A stretch of DNA of 64,000 nucleotides. Origin: Pseudomonas parafulva (GTDB lineage Bacteria; Pseudomonadota; Gammaproteobacteria; Pseudomonadales; Pseudomonadaceae). A program made the translations under genes and the position numbers. The stretch's first letter is position 1. Each line of letters opens with the position of its first letter. Below the pieces are notes generated by a model. That model saw nothing but the letters and a program-made list of their open reading frames with translations, had not been told where the DNA came from and made no database searches. Shown piece by piece: positions 27,936 through 36,145 of this stretch. The stretch spans positions 3,844,001 to 3,908,000 of the forward strand of contig NZ_CP009747.1 in assembly GCF_000800255.1 (NCBI RefSeq), read 5' to 3'.

Positions 27936-29369
27936 TCAGCTGATGCGTCGCATCGGCAGCCACAGGCGAACCCGCACACCGCCTTCGATGTTGTCGACGG
28001 CCAGCGTGCCGCCATGCAGGTGCATCACCTCGGCGACGAAATTCAGCCCCAGGCCGGTACTCTTGCGCCCGGTGCCCGGCCGCGGCAATGAATAGAAGCG
28101 CTCGCTGACCCGCTCCAGGGCGTAATCCGGAATGGGCTCGCCCTGATTGAACAGACTCAGGGCCACGCGCTCGCCTGCACGCTCCAGGGCGAACACCAGC
28201 GCACCGCCCGGCGGCGTGAAGTCCAGAGCGTTATCCAGCAGGTTGGCCAGGCTCTGACGCAACAGGAAGGGGTCGCCCAGCAAACGCAGGCCCTGCGGCA
28301 CCTGCTGGGCGACCTGCACAGCGGCGCTCTCGATACGTGGCGCATAGCTGTGCAGCATGTCTTCGATCAGCAGCGCCACCGAGACCTGCTGCTCATCCTC
28401 CAGCGTCTGCATCTGCTCGACCCGCGCCAGATTCAGCAGGCGCTCGATCATCTGCTGCAAACGCTCGCTCTCGCGCTCGATATTGCCGGCGAAGCGGGCG
28501 CGCTGCTCGTCGGCCATCGGCGCCTGCAGCAGCTCCGACGCTGCGCGAATCGCCGCCAGCGGGCTCTTCAACTCGTGGGTCAGGGTATGCACGTAGCGCT
28601 CGACATACGCCTTGCCCTCCAGTTGCGTGCGCATGCGCTCGACCGCCGTGGCCAACTGCAGCAACTCGCCCCCTTTGTAGTGCGGCAGCGCCGCCCGCTG
28701 GCCCTCGCTGACGGCCTGGGCATAGCGGGTGAGTCGGCGCAGCGAGCGCGCCAGCCACCAGGACAACGCCGCGCCCACCAGCAGGCCCAGCACGATCAAG
28801 CCCAGGCCGAGCGTCAGCAAGCGCCGCTCGGAACGGTCGATGTAGGGTTGCAGCGAGCTGTTGGGCTTGGCCACGGTCACCACGCCGATGATGCGCCCGG
28901 CGTCGAGGATCGGCGCCGCCACATGCATCACCGAAGTGCTTTCGTCGTTTGGGTCGCTGCGGGTCGAGCGGGCGCCGTACTGGCCGCGCAAGGTCAGGTA
29001 GACGTCGTTCCAGCGCGAGTAGTCCTGGCCCAGCGCCTGACCGCTGGAATCGAGCAAGACGATGCCTTGGGCGTCAGTGACATAGATGCGGTGGCTGACC
29101 TGATTCTTCGCCAAGCCCCAGATCTCGGCGCCAGGGCGGCGCTGCCCGTAGGACTTCATCACCTGCGGCAGGTGACTTTGTCCAAGCGTGCCAGCCTTGA
29201 CGTCGTCATGGACGATCTCGGCCAGCAGGTTGGCGGTGTCCACCAGGGTTTCCTCGGAGGACTGGCGCACCACCGGGCGAATCTGCTCGCGTACGGTGTT
29301 GAGCAGAAAGTAGCCCGACAGCCCGACGAACAGGAAATACACCAGGAAGATGCGAATACCCAGGCGCAT
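27936..29369 (-). CDS. creC: two-component sensor histidine kinase CreC
   Basis: 477 aa. TM helices lie at about 8-28 and 185-207 and flank a periplasmic sensor with a CreC-type domain (YVTDAQGIVLLDSSG). HAMP follows, then HisKA with the phospho-accepting His in HTLTHELKSPLAAIRAASEL, then HATPase_c with N-box DNALDFTPPGG and GRKSTGLGLNFV. Its start overlaps the creB stop by one base, so translation is coupled. CreBC responds to metabolic and beta-lactam/cell-wall stress. Confidence 0.94.
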   Translation of the reverse strand: MRLGIRIFLVYFLFVGLSGYFLLNTVREQIRPVVRQSSEETLVDTANLLAEIVHDDVKAGTLGQSHLPQVMKSYGQRRPGAEIWGLAKNQVSHRIYVTDAQGIVLLDSSGQALGQDYSRWNDVYLTLRGQYGARSTRSDPNDESTSVMHVAAPILDAGRIIGVVTVAKPNSSLQPYIDRSERRLLTLGLGLIVLGLLVGAALSWWLARSLRRLTRYAQAVSEGQRAALPHYKGGELLQLATAVERMRTQLEGKAYVERYVHTLTHELKSPLAAIRAASELLQAPMADEQRARFAGNIERESERLQQMIERLLNLARVEQMQTLEDEQQVSVALLIEDMLHSYAPRIESAAVQVAQQVPQGLRLLGDPFLLRQSLANLLDNALDFTPPGGALVFALERAGERVALSLFNQGEPIPDYALERVSERFYSLPRPGTGRKSTGLGLNFVAEVMHLHGGTLAVDNIEGGVRVRLWLPMRRIS

Positions 29370-30049
29370 CAGGCGTGATCCGGGCTGTAGCTGTAGCCCA
29401 GCCCGCGATGGGTCTGGATCGGCTCTGCCTCGGGCGCTACCTGACGCAGCTTGGCGCGCAGGCTCTTGATGTGGCTGTCGACGGTGCGCTCATAGCCGAC
29501 ATCGGACGGCACGCCCAGGCCGTCGAGCAATTGCTCGCGACTGAACACCCGCCGTGGCTGCTCGAGCAGGCATTGCAGGAGGCGGAACTCATGGCGCGTG
29601 AGCGTCAACGCCTGGCCTTGGTAGAGAATGCGCATGGCCAGGGTATCGACCTCGAACGCAGCCACCGCTGCGCTCGCCTCCACGCGCGGGGCCATGCGTT
29701 TGAGGATCGCCCGCACCCGCGCACTGACCTCACGCGGGCTGAACGGCTTGACCACGTAGTCGTCGGCGCCGATCTCTAGGCCCACCACGCGGTCGATCTC
29801 GCCGTCGCGGGCACTGAGAAACATCACCGGCACTTCGCTGAAGCGCCGCAGTTGCCGACAGGTCTCGAACCCGCTGATGTCCGGCAGCCCGATGTCGAGG
29901 ATCACCAGATCGGCCGGCCGCAGGCGCATCTGCTCCAGCGCCTGCCCACCCAGGCTCACCCAGGTGGTGCTGTGCCCGTCGGCCTGCAGGGCGTAAACGA
30001 GCGTATCGGCAATGGCGGATTCGTCTTCGACGATGAGGATGTGCGGCAC
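29369..30049 (-). CDS. creB: response regulator CreB (OmpR family)
   Basis: 226 aa using the GTG at 30049 (PHILIVEDESAIADTLVYAL). A longer frame exists, but it runs into the intergenic 7-bp repeats and has no homology there. The receiver domain has the acidic pocket EDE and the phospho-acceptor Asp in LVILDIGLPDISG. The winged helix ends VDSHIKSLRAKLRQ and HRGLGYSY. It activates creD, whose leader carries a cre-like tag. Confidence 0.94.
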   Translation of the reverse strand: MPHILIVEDESAIADTLVYALQADGHSTTWVSLGGQALEQMRLRPADLVILDIGLPDISGFETCRQLRRFSEVPVMFLSARDGEIDRVVGLEIGADDYVVKPFSPREVSARVRAILKRMAPRVEASAAVAAFEVDTLAMRILYQGQALTLTRHEFRLLQCLLEQPRRVFSREQLLDGLGVPSDVGYERTVDSHIKSLRAKLRQVAPEAEPIQTHRGLGYSYSPDHA

Positions 30050-30064
30050 GGGAAAGCCTCGGGT

Positions 30065-30199
30065 TGCAAGCCACAAGCGGCAAGCTTCAAGCTTCAAGCG
30101 ACAAGCTTCAAGCTGCAAGCTTCAAGAAAAAGCGCTGCGCACGAGCCTATACCGATCCGCTTTTTCTTGCAGCTTGCAGCTTGCAGCTTGCAGCTGCTG
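30065..30199. repeat. 7-bp-unit hairpin element 1
   Basis: Left arm: repeated CAAGCTT/CAAGCTGC-like heptamers ending CAAGAAAAAGCG (30123-30134). Right arm: CGCTTTTTCTTG (30158-30169), a perfect 12-bp complement, continuing as inverted heptamers CAGCTTG. The stem plus T5 can act as a terminator on either strand. It lies between creB (start 30049) and the retropepsin-like gene (stop 30202). Confidence 0.85.
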
Positions 30200-30201
30200 C
30201 A

Positions 30202-30705
30202 TCAGCAGCCCGGCTTGTCGGCGGTGTAGCGGCGGGCGGGGTTCACGGCGGCCTTGAACTCGCGCAGGGCCTTGGCGCCGATCAGCAGCGGATAGTTGAA
30301 GTTGCTGCGGTCGGTGAGGTTGACCTCGACCGTGCGCTTGACGTCGCCCAGGCACAGCTCCAGGTCCACCACCGGGCGGCGCGCGGCTTCGGAGGGTTCG
30401 TCCTCGTCCTCGTCATCGCCGACACGGGCCTTGATCTTGCTGATGCGCGCCACCTTGTGCTCGTAGACCTTGCCATCGGCATCCTTGGTGGCGAGGCGGA
30501 AACGCACCCAGTCCTCGCCATCACGGGTGAAAGTCTCGATGTCCTTGGCCGACAGCGAGGCGGTGTATGCACCGGTGTCCATCTTGGCCTTGAGGGTCTG
30601 GCCGATCTCGGGGAGCTTGATGTACTCGTAGCGGCCATACAGGGTCGGCTCGGCCGCCATGACCGGCAGCGCGAGCAGTGAAAGGAGAGCAAGCATGGAT
30701 TTCAC
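30202..30705 (-). CDS. periplasmic retropepsin-like (RimB/LysX, 'ATP-dependent zinc protease' family) protein
   Basis: 167 aa from a GTG start at 30705, chosen because AAGGAA sits 9 bp upstream and it gives a clean signal peptide (KSMLALLSLLALPVMA then AEP). The mature domain has KMDTGAYTASLSAKDIE, the DTGA motif of retropepsin-like aspartic peptidases of this family, and ends FNYPLLIGAKALREF. The database name 'zinc protease' is probably wrong for the fold. The neighbourhood with creBCD matches P. aeruginosa PA0462. A role in envelope or peptidoglycan-linked proteolysis is inference. Confidence 0.82.
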   Translation of the reverse strand: MKSMLALLSLLALPVMAAEPTLYGRYEYIKLPEIGQTLKAKMDTGAYTASLSAKDIETFTRDGEDWVRFRLATKDADGKVYEHKVARISKIKARVGDDEDEDEPSEAARRPVVDLELCLGDVKRTVEVNLTDRSNFNYPLLIGAKALREFKAAVNPARRYTADKPGC

Positions 30706-30737
30706 AGAACACATTTCCTTGAGGTCGAACGGAGGGG

Positions 30738-30836
30738 GCTTCAGCTGCAAGCTGCAAGCTGCAAGCTGCAAGCTGCAAGCTGGACAGGGTGCGACGGCTT
30801 TGTCTTGCCGCTTGCCGCTAGCAACTTGCCGCTGCC
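30738..30836. repeat. 7-bp-unit hairpin element 2
   Basis: Five exact AGCTGCA heptamers in tandem (starts 30743, 30750, 30757, 30764, 30771) and a sixth partial unit, then GGACAGGGTGCGACGGCTTTG. The other arm is of inverted CTTGCCG-type units (30803-30834). It occupies the divergent promoter region between the retropepsin-like gene and the acyltransferase. Confidence 0.85.
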
Positions 30837-30957
30837 TCTAACCTACCCCACATAATGTGAAACATTTGTCCGTGCCGTCGAGCAACGGGCGTTTGGCGTA
30901 AGGCGTTGGCCTGCTTATCATTGCCAACCAGAAATTTCACACAACAAGAGTTTATCT

Positions 30958-31845
30958 ATGCGTCGCCTGCTGACCGGCATTCTCACCACCGCCCTGCTGC
31001 TGCTCAACACCGTGGTGTTGATCTGCCCTTTGCTGGTCTTTGCCCTGCTCAAGCTGGTGCTGCCTGGGCGTGGACGCGATTACGCCTCGATGGCGGTGAT
31101 GTGGATCGCCGAGACCTGGTCGGAAATCGACAAGGCCATCTTCGCCCTGTGCATTCCCACCCAATGGGACATTCGCGGCGTCGACGAACTGCACCCGCAC
31201 ACCTCCTACCTGTGCATCAGCAACCACCAGAGCTGGGTCGATATCCCGGCGCTGATCGAAAGCCTCAACCGGCGGGTGCCGTTCTTCAAGTTCTTCCTCA
31301 AGAAAGAACTGATCTGGGTGCCGCTGCTGGGGCTGGCCTGGTGGGGGTTGGACTATCCGTTCATGAAGCGCTACAGCAAGGCCTTCCTGGAGAAACACCC
31401 CGAGCTCAAAGGCAAGGACCTGGAAATCACCAAGGCGGCCTGCGAGCTGTTCAAGCGCCAGTCGGTGACCGTGGTCAACTACCTCGAAGGTACCCGCTTC
31501 ACCGAGGCCAAGCGCGCTGAGCAGCAGTCGCCCTATCGCCACCTGCTCAAGCCCAAGGCCGGCGGCGTGGCCTTCGTGCTGGCGGCCCTGGGCCAGCAGC
31601 TCGATGCCCTGCTCGATGTGACCATCGTCTATCCGGGGAACAAGGCACCGGGGTTCTGGGCGCTGCTCAATGGCAGCATCGAGCGGGTGATCATCGATAT
31701 CCGCGTGCGCGAGCTGGACCCGGCACTGTGCGAAGGCGACTACGAGAGCGATCCAGTGTTCCGGCAGAAGGTTCAGGCGTGGGTGAACCAGTTGTGGGCA
31801 GACAAGGACCAGCGCATCGAGCAACTGCGCGCCGAACTGCGCTGA
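30958..31845 (+). CDS. inner-membrane acyltransferase (PlsC/YihG type)
   Basis: 295 aa. An N-terminal membrane helix at about 8-33 is followed by the acyltransferase domain: NHQSWVD at residues about 90-96 (HX4D catalytic motif), PFFKFFLKKELIWVP (substrate loop) and NYLEGTRFTEAKR (EGTR motif). It most resembles E. coli YihG, a 1-acyl-glycerol-3-phosphate-type acyltransferase that alters phospholipid acyl composition. ATG at 30958 has a weak ribosome site (ACAAGAG). Monocistronic. Confidence 0.88.
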   Translation: MRRLLTGILTTALLLLNTVVLICPLLVFALLKLVLPGRGRDYASMAVMWIAETWSEIDKAIFALCIPTQWDIRGVDELHPHTSYLCISNHQSWVDIPALIESLNRRVPFFKFFLKKELIWVPLLGLAWWGLDYPFMKRYSKAFLEKHPELKGKDLEITKAACELFKRQSVTVVNYLEGTRFTEAKRAEQQSPYRHLLKPKAGGVAFVLAALGQQLDALLDVTIVYPGNKAPGFWALLNGSIERVIIDIRVRELDPALCEGDYESDPVFRQKVQAWVNQLWADKDQRIEQLRAELR

Positions 31846-31857
31846 ATCGCACCGCCC

Positions 31858-32421
31858 TCAGACTGACGGCACCGTGCGCGCAGGTGTCGTCCACAGGCTA
31901 CTCAGGTTCTGCAGCAGCGACCCAGCAACGCCCTGTTGACCCAGGTACTGCAGAATCAGCGGCGCGAACTGGCCGATCATCCCGGTATCCATGCCCAGCG
32001 CCTTGAACGCGCTGTCCAGGTCGTTGCGGTTTTCCACATTGCCCAGCGCGCTGCTCAACGCCGACTGATGCCCACTGCCCTTGCCAAGCAATGCGTCCAG
32101 TCCCTGCAATCCACCCAAGGCATTGGCCCCAGTCAACTGGTCAAGGCCCGGCACGGCCTGGGTCAACTGGCCGTAATCGGCTTTGCTCAGGTTGTTGCGT
32201 GCCAGGCCCAGCATGGCACCCGCGCCGCCGACGGCCTGTTCGGGGGTGATCTTCAGATCGCGACCCAAGGTATTGAGCAAGTTGGCTTGAGGCGCCGGCG
32301 CCTCGGTCTTCTGATTCGGCCCTTGCAGCGCGGAGACCACATCGGCGGCGTCATTGAGATTGAAGGCGAACACCGGGCTTGCGGCCAGGGTCATCAGGGT
32401 TGCCAGGGTGATGGCTTTCAT
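31858..32421 (-). CDS. secreted DUF2780-family protein
   Basis: 187 aa with signal peptide MKAITLATLMTLAASPVFA. The mature part is Gly/Ala/Leu-rich with LLNTLGRDLKITPEQAVGGA, the DUF2780 (VcgC/VcgE-like) signature. Function is unknown; it is probably a periplasmic or outer-membrane-associated protein. Convergent with the acyltransferase gene (12-bp gap). Confidence 0.8.
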   Translation of the reverse strand: MKAITLATLMTLAASPVFAFNLNDAADVVSALQGPNQKTEAPAPQANLLNTLGRDLKITPEQAVGGAGAMLGLARNNLSKADYGQLTQAVPGLDQLTGANALGGLQGLDALLGKGSGHQSALSSALGNVENRNDLDSAFKALGMDTGMIGQFAPLILQYLGQQGVAGSLLQNLSSLWTTPARTVPSV

Positions 32422-32653
32422 TGCGCGGACCTCGTCGGCCGGGATGGCCTGGGAAACGAGGCATTTGACTGGGCGATAAGAAGGTTGTTCCGAAGCCTGC
32501 GACGTGTTTCGAGTACCGCGCCGAGAATTAAGTGCGACTGGAATGCACCTGCGCGGGCATGTTTCATGCTCGAACTGCTTCTCATCTCCAGCGATACCAT
32601 TGACGGGACGGCCCCCTTGGAAAGAGGGCCTGGGTCTTGGGTCTATAGACCTC

Positions 32654-32839
32654 TTAGCTTAGAAATCCCGCCGCCAGCAGCGTGACGTGCGCCGAGGCGA
32701 CCACCGGAATGGTTTTCTGCACCTGGGTAGGCACCCATCCACTGTCATCGTCAGCCGGTTTTGTAGGGGCCGGTGCCGCGTGAGCAGTGCTCATGAGCAG
32801 GAACAGAACGCCCGCGCTGACAGCCATTGAAGTTTTCAT
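32654..32839 (-). CDS. 61-aa small exported protein, unknown
   Basis: Begins MKTSMAVSAGVLFLLMSTAHA, a good signal peptide, then a short mature segment of about 40 aa with PTKPADDDSGW and a hydrophobic end (VVASAHVTLLAAGFLS). No family is recognised. A perfect 12-bp palindrome GGTCTATAGACC (32640-32651) lies just after the stop. The bases between 32422 and 32653 otherwise hold nothing I can support. Confidence 0.6.
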   Translation of the reverse strand: MKTSMAVSAGVLFLLMSTAHAAPAPTKPADDDSGWVPTQVQKTIPVVASAHVTLLAAGFLS

Positions 32840-33027
32840 GTGCGAAGCCTCGTTGTCGATGGAAGAGCTGTGCCGCTTGAAGTGCTCAAGACGGCTTCAG
32901 TGACATGCACTTCCAAACTAGAAGACAAACGAACAGAGGCACACTGATAAAAATATCAGTTTGGATGAATGGTATTGTCCAACGGGGTGCACAACCGCCG
33001 AGGGCTGCAGCGGTTGTGCAAGGCGGT

Positions 33028-33046
33028 GGGGCCGCAGAGCGGCCCC
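33028..33046 (-). other. hairpin after fdhA
   Basis: GGGGCCGC-AGA-GCGGCCCC, 8 bp beyond the fdhA stop on the minus strand. It has no T-run, so it is a possible 3'-end structure rather than a clear intrinsic terminator. Confidence 0.45.
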
Positions 33047-33053
33047 TGTAGCG

Positions 33054-34253
33054 TCAGGCAGCGCTAAAGGTCTTGTGCGGATCGATGACGAATTTCTTCG
33101 GTACGCCGGCATCGAACTCGCCGTAGCCTTCCGGCGCCTGATCCAGGCTGATGACCTGCACACCGACCACTTCGGCGATGTTGATCCGGTCCCACATGAT
33201 CGCCTGCATCAGCTGGCGGTTGTACTTCATGGTCGGCGTCTGGCCGGTGTGGAAGCTGTGCGACTTGGCCCAGCCCAGGCCGAAGCGGATGCTCAGCGCA
33301 CCGATCTTCGCCGCAGCGTCCACGGCACCTGGGTCTTCAGTCACGTACAGGCCCGGGATACCGATGCTGCCGGCCACGCGAGTGACTTGCATCAGCGAGT
33401 TGAGCACGGTGGCCGGGGCCTCGTGCTTGGCGCCCTCGTGGCCGTGGCCGCGGGCCTCGAAGCCCACCGCATCGACCGCGCAGTCCACTTCCGGCTCGCC
33501 GAGGATGTCGACGATCTGCTCGTGCAGCGGGGTATCCTTGGACAGGTCGACCACCTCGAAGCCCTGGGCCTTGGCATGGGCCAGACGCGCCGGGTTGAGG
33601 TCACCCACGATCACGCACGCCGCACCCAGCAGGCGCGCCGAGGCGGCCGCTGCCAGACCGACCGGACCGGCACCGGCCACATAGACGGTGCTGCCCGGGC
33701 CGACGCCTGCGGTGACGGCGCCGTGATAGCCGGTGGGCAGGATGTCGGACAGGCAGGTCAGGTCACGGATCTTCTCCATGGCCTTGTCGCGCTCAGGCAG
33801 TTTGAGCAGGTTGAAGTCGGCATAGGGCACCAGCACGTACTCGGCCTGGCCACCGGTCCAGTCGCCCATGTCGACATAGCCGTAGGCGCCGCCAGCGCGA
33901 GCCGGGTTGACGGTCAGGCACACGCCCGTGTGCATTTCCTTGCAGGAACGGCAGCGACCGCAGGCCACGTTGAACGGCACCGAGACCAGGTCGCCGATCT
34001 GCATGCGCTCGACGTCGCGGCCTTTCTCGACGATTTCACCGGTGATTTCGTGACCCAGGACCAGGCCGACCTGAGCGGTGGTGCGACCACGGACCATGTG
34101 CTGGTCGGAGCCGCAGATGTTGGTGGAAACCACCTTGAGGATCACGCCGTGCTCGATCTTCTTGCCGCGTGGGTCCTGCATTTTGGGGTAGTCGATCTTC
34201 TGCACCTCGACCTTGCCTGCGCCGAGATACACCACTCCACGGTTACCAGACAT
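33054..34253 (-). CDS. fdhA: glutathione-independent formaldehyde dehydrogenase
   Basis: 399 aa, zinc-dependent medium-chain dehydrogenase. Catalytic zinc ligands lie in NICGSDQHMVRGR and GHEITGE, structural zinc in CGRCRSCKEMHTGVC, and the NAD fold in VAGAGPVGLAAAASARLLGA. The sequence matches P. putida FdhA, whose tightly bound NAD cycles in situ and which oxidises formaldehyde to formate. It is the disposal step for formaldehyde from the demethylations encoded nearby. It is separated from purU by 262 bp carrying a REP. Confidence 0.95.
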   Translation of the reverse strand: MSGNRGVVYLGAGKVEVQKIDYPKMQDPRGKKIEHGVILKVVSTNICGSDQHMVRGRTTAQVGLVLGHEITGEIVEKGRDVERMQIGDLVSVPFNVACGRCRSCKEMHTGVCLTVNPARAGGAYGYVDMGDWTGGQAEYVLVPYADFNLLKLPERDKAMEKIRDLTCLSDILPTGYHGAVTAGVGPGSTVYVAGAGPVGLAAAASARLLGAACVIVGDLNPARLAHAKAQGFEVVDLSKDTPLHEQIVDILGEPEVDCAVDAVGFEARGHGHEGAKHEAPATVLNSLMQVTRVAGSIGIPGLYVTEDPGAVDAAAKIGALSIRFGLGWAKSHSFHTGQTPTMKYNRQLMQAIMWDRINIAEVVGVQVISLDQAPEGYGEFDAGVPKKFVIDPHKTFSAA

Positions 34254-34420
34254 GCTCTTACCTCGCTTGATTTGTACTTATGCAGCGGTGGTTGAAGCGC
34301 CGCCATCCATGGGCGGCATGCGTTACTGGAATGGGGGAATTGTGGGCCTGATGGGTGTCGCTGCACTGACTGGATGCGACAGAGGGATGCCTGTTTACGG
34401 CAGGTCGAAAGCGGTGCAGC

Positions 34421-34450
34421 CCATCGCGGGGCAAGCCCGCCCCCACAGGG
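34421..34450. repeat. REP element
   Basis: ATCGCGGGGCAAGCCCGC followed by CCCCACAGGG, the palindromic REP of the P. putida group. It is single here, in the 262-bp purU-fdhA gap, and separates the two transcription units. Confidence 0.85.
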
Positions 34451-34515
34451 CGTTCAGCGGATTCGAAACCCGTGGCATTCCTGTGAGGCGGCGACTTGTC
34501 GCGCGATGAGACCGA

Positions 34516-35373
34516 TCAGAGCACGACAGTGCGATTGGCGTTGAGGAACACCCGCCGCTCGATGTGATACCCCACCGCCCGCGCCAGGGTCAGGCATTCG
34601 ATGTCACGCCCCTTGGCGATCAAGTCCTCGGGGTAGTGGCTGTGGTCCACCACCTCGACGCCCTGGGCGATGATCGGGCCTTCGTCCAGGTCGTTGTTGA
34701 TGTAGTGCGCCGTGGCGCCGACCATCTTCACACCCTTGTTGTAAGCCTGGTGATAGGGCTTGGCGCCCTTGAATCCAGGCAACAGCGAGTGATGGATGTT
34801 GATCGCCCAGCCGTCGAGACGACGGCACAACTCCGGCGACAGCACTTGCATGTAGCGGGCGAGGATCACCAGCTCCGCGCCCGTTTCCTCGATCACCTTG
34901 ATGACCTTGCGCTCCTGACCCGGCTTGTCTTTCGGGTCGAGGGCGAAATGGTAGTAGGGGATCTTGTGCCAGTGCGCCAGCGGCTCCAGGTCGGGATGAT
35001 TGGAAATCACCGCGACCACCTCCATGCCCAGCTGACCGATGCGCTGACGGTAGAGCAGGTCGTTCAGGCAGTGGTCGGCCTTGGACACCATGATCACCAC
35101 CTTGGGCCGATGATTCGGCGCGATCAGCTCGAAAGCCATGCCGAAGCTGGCGCTGCGCTCGCCGAGCCCGGCACGGAAGGCCTCTTCATCGAAGCCCTCC
35201 GGCGCGCGGAACTCGACGCGGATGAAAAAGCGCCCCGACAGCCGGTCATCGAAGGAATGGTGCTCGGTGACATAGCAGCTCTGCTCGAACAGATGGCGCG
35301 TCACCACATCCACCGTGCCCAGCTTGCTCGGGCAATCGGCGGTGAGAATCCAGGTATCCGGTGCCCGACTCAT
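34516..35373 (-). CDS. purU: formyltetrahydrofolate deformylase
   Basis: 285 aa. The N-terminal ACT domain (residues about 8-90) is followed by the formyl-transferase fold with NIHHSLLPGFKGAKPYHQA (catalytic Asn-His) and the downstream Asp in DLDEGPIIAQG. It releases formate and THF from 10-formyl-THF, balancing the folate pool when sarcosine oxidase loads it with C1 units. It lies 12 bp after soxG, so it is in the sox operon. Confidence 0.95.
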   Translation of the reverse strand: MSRAPDTWILTADCPSKLGTVDVVTRHLFEQSCYVTEHHSFDDRLSGRFFIRVEFRAPEGFDEEAFRAGLGERSASFGMAFELIAPNHRPKVVIMVSKADHCLNDLLYRQRIGQLGMEVVAVISNHPDLEPLAHWHKIPYYHFALDPKDKPGQERKVIKVIEETGAELVILARYMQVLSPELCRRLDGWAINIHHSLLPGFKGAKPYHQAYNKGVKMVGATAHYINNDLDEGPIIAQGVEVVDHSHYPEDLIAKGRDIECLTLARAVGYHIERRVFLNANRTVVL

Positions 35374-35385
35374 GTGCTGCGCTCC

Positions 35386-36018
35386 TTAGGCCTCGATGGC
35401 CAGACCGTACTCGGCCGAGGCGTCCTGCAGCCACAGCCACCAGTAATCGGAGAAGCTGCGGCGGATCACCAGCTCCCAGGTGTCTTCAGCCGTGCGGCGA
35501 ATCACCAGTTGCGACTTGGCGAACACCGTGCCGACCGCCTTGCCCACCGGGAAATTGTTGGGGTGTACGTCGTAGCTGGTGGACTTCATCAGCACGTCGC
35601 GCACGTTCGGGCCGCGCAGCTCCAGCAGGCTTTGCCCGCCGCTGACGTTGACCACCTGGATGTGCTGGCCTTCGAGGGCCGCGCGCAGTTTCTGCTCGAC
35701 GGCCAGTTCCTGACCGCCGGGGACGATCAGCAACCATTCGTCCGGGCCGACCCATTGCAGCGACATCTCGTCGTTGGCGACGACGGTCAGGGCCACCGGC
35801 AGTTCCAGGCCCAGGGCCTTGTGCACACCGGCGGCGAATTCGGCGTCGTGACCATCGCCACGCAGGGTCAGGTGACCGAGGAACTTGCGTTCGCGCAGGG
35901 TCACGCCTGCGTTGTTGCGGCCTTTGCCGACCAGGCTGGCCAGATCGGCATGGTGCAGCGGCGACTGGGCCTTGGCCTCGCTGCCGGGATTTTGCTGGAA
36001 GACGTTGATAGCGCTCAT
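35386..36018 (-). CDS. soxG: sarcosine oxidase gamma subunit
   Basis: 210 aa, SoxG family. It starts MSAINVFQQNPGSEAKAQSP and has the conserved VGPDEWLLI and SDYWWLWLQDASAEYG regions. It is the small structural subunit of heterotetrameric sarcosine oxidase. It is set apart from soxA by 127 bp containing a REP pair. Confidence 0.94.
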   Translation of the reverse strand: MSAINVFQQNPGSEAKAQSPLHHADLASLVGKGRNNAGVTLRERKFLGHLTLRGDGHDAEFAAGVHKALGLELPVALTVVANDEMSLQWVGPDEWLLIVPGGQELAVEQKLRAALEGQHIQVVNVSGGQSLLELRGPNVRDVLMKSTSYDVHPNNFPVGKAVGTVFAKSQLVIRRTAEDTWELVIRRSFSDYWWLWLQDASAEYGLAIEA

Positions 36019-36057
36019 TTCTTACCTGCCTTGAATTCTTGTGCCAGGAACGACACC

Positions 36058-36122
36058 GAACCTGTGGGCGATGGGGCCGGGAGGCCACCCTCGCATCGCG
36101 GGGCAAGCCCGCTCCCACAGGG
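36058..36122. repeat. REP pair inside the sox operon
   Basis: CATCGCGGGGCAAGCCCGC plus TCCCACAGGG at about 36094-36122, preceded by an inverted relative starting CCTGTGGGCG at 36061. It sits between soxA and soxG and could trim or stabilise the polycistronic mRNA there. Confidence 0.75.
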
Positions 36123-36145
36123 TCCGGTGCGGTCTTCCAAAGTCC

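Noticed and set aside
30738..30836. CRISPR array
   Set aside because: Repeat unit is 7 bp without spacers and no cas genes are present; it is a hairpin made of heptamers.
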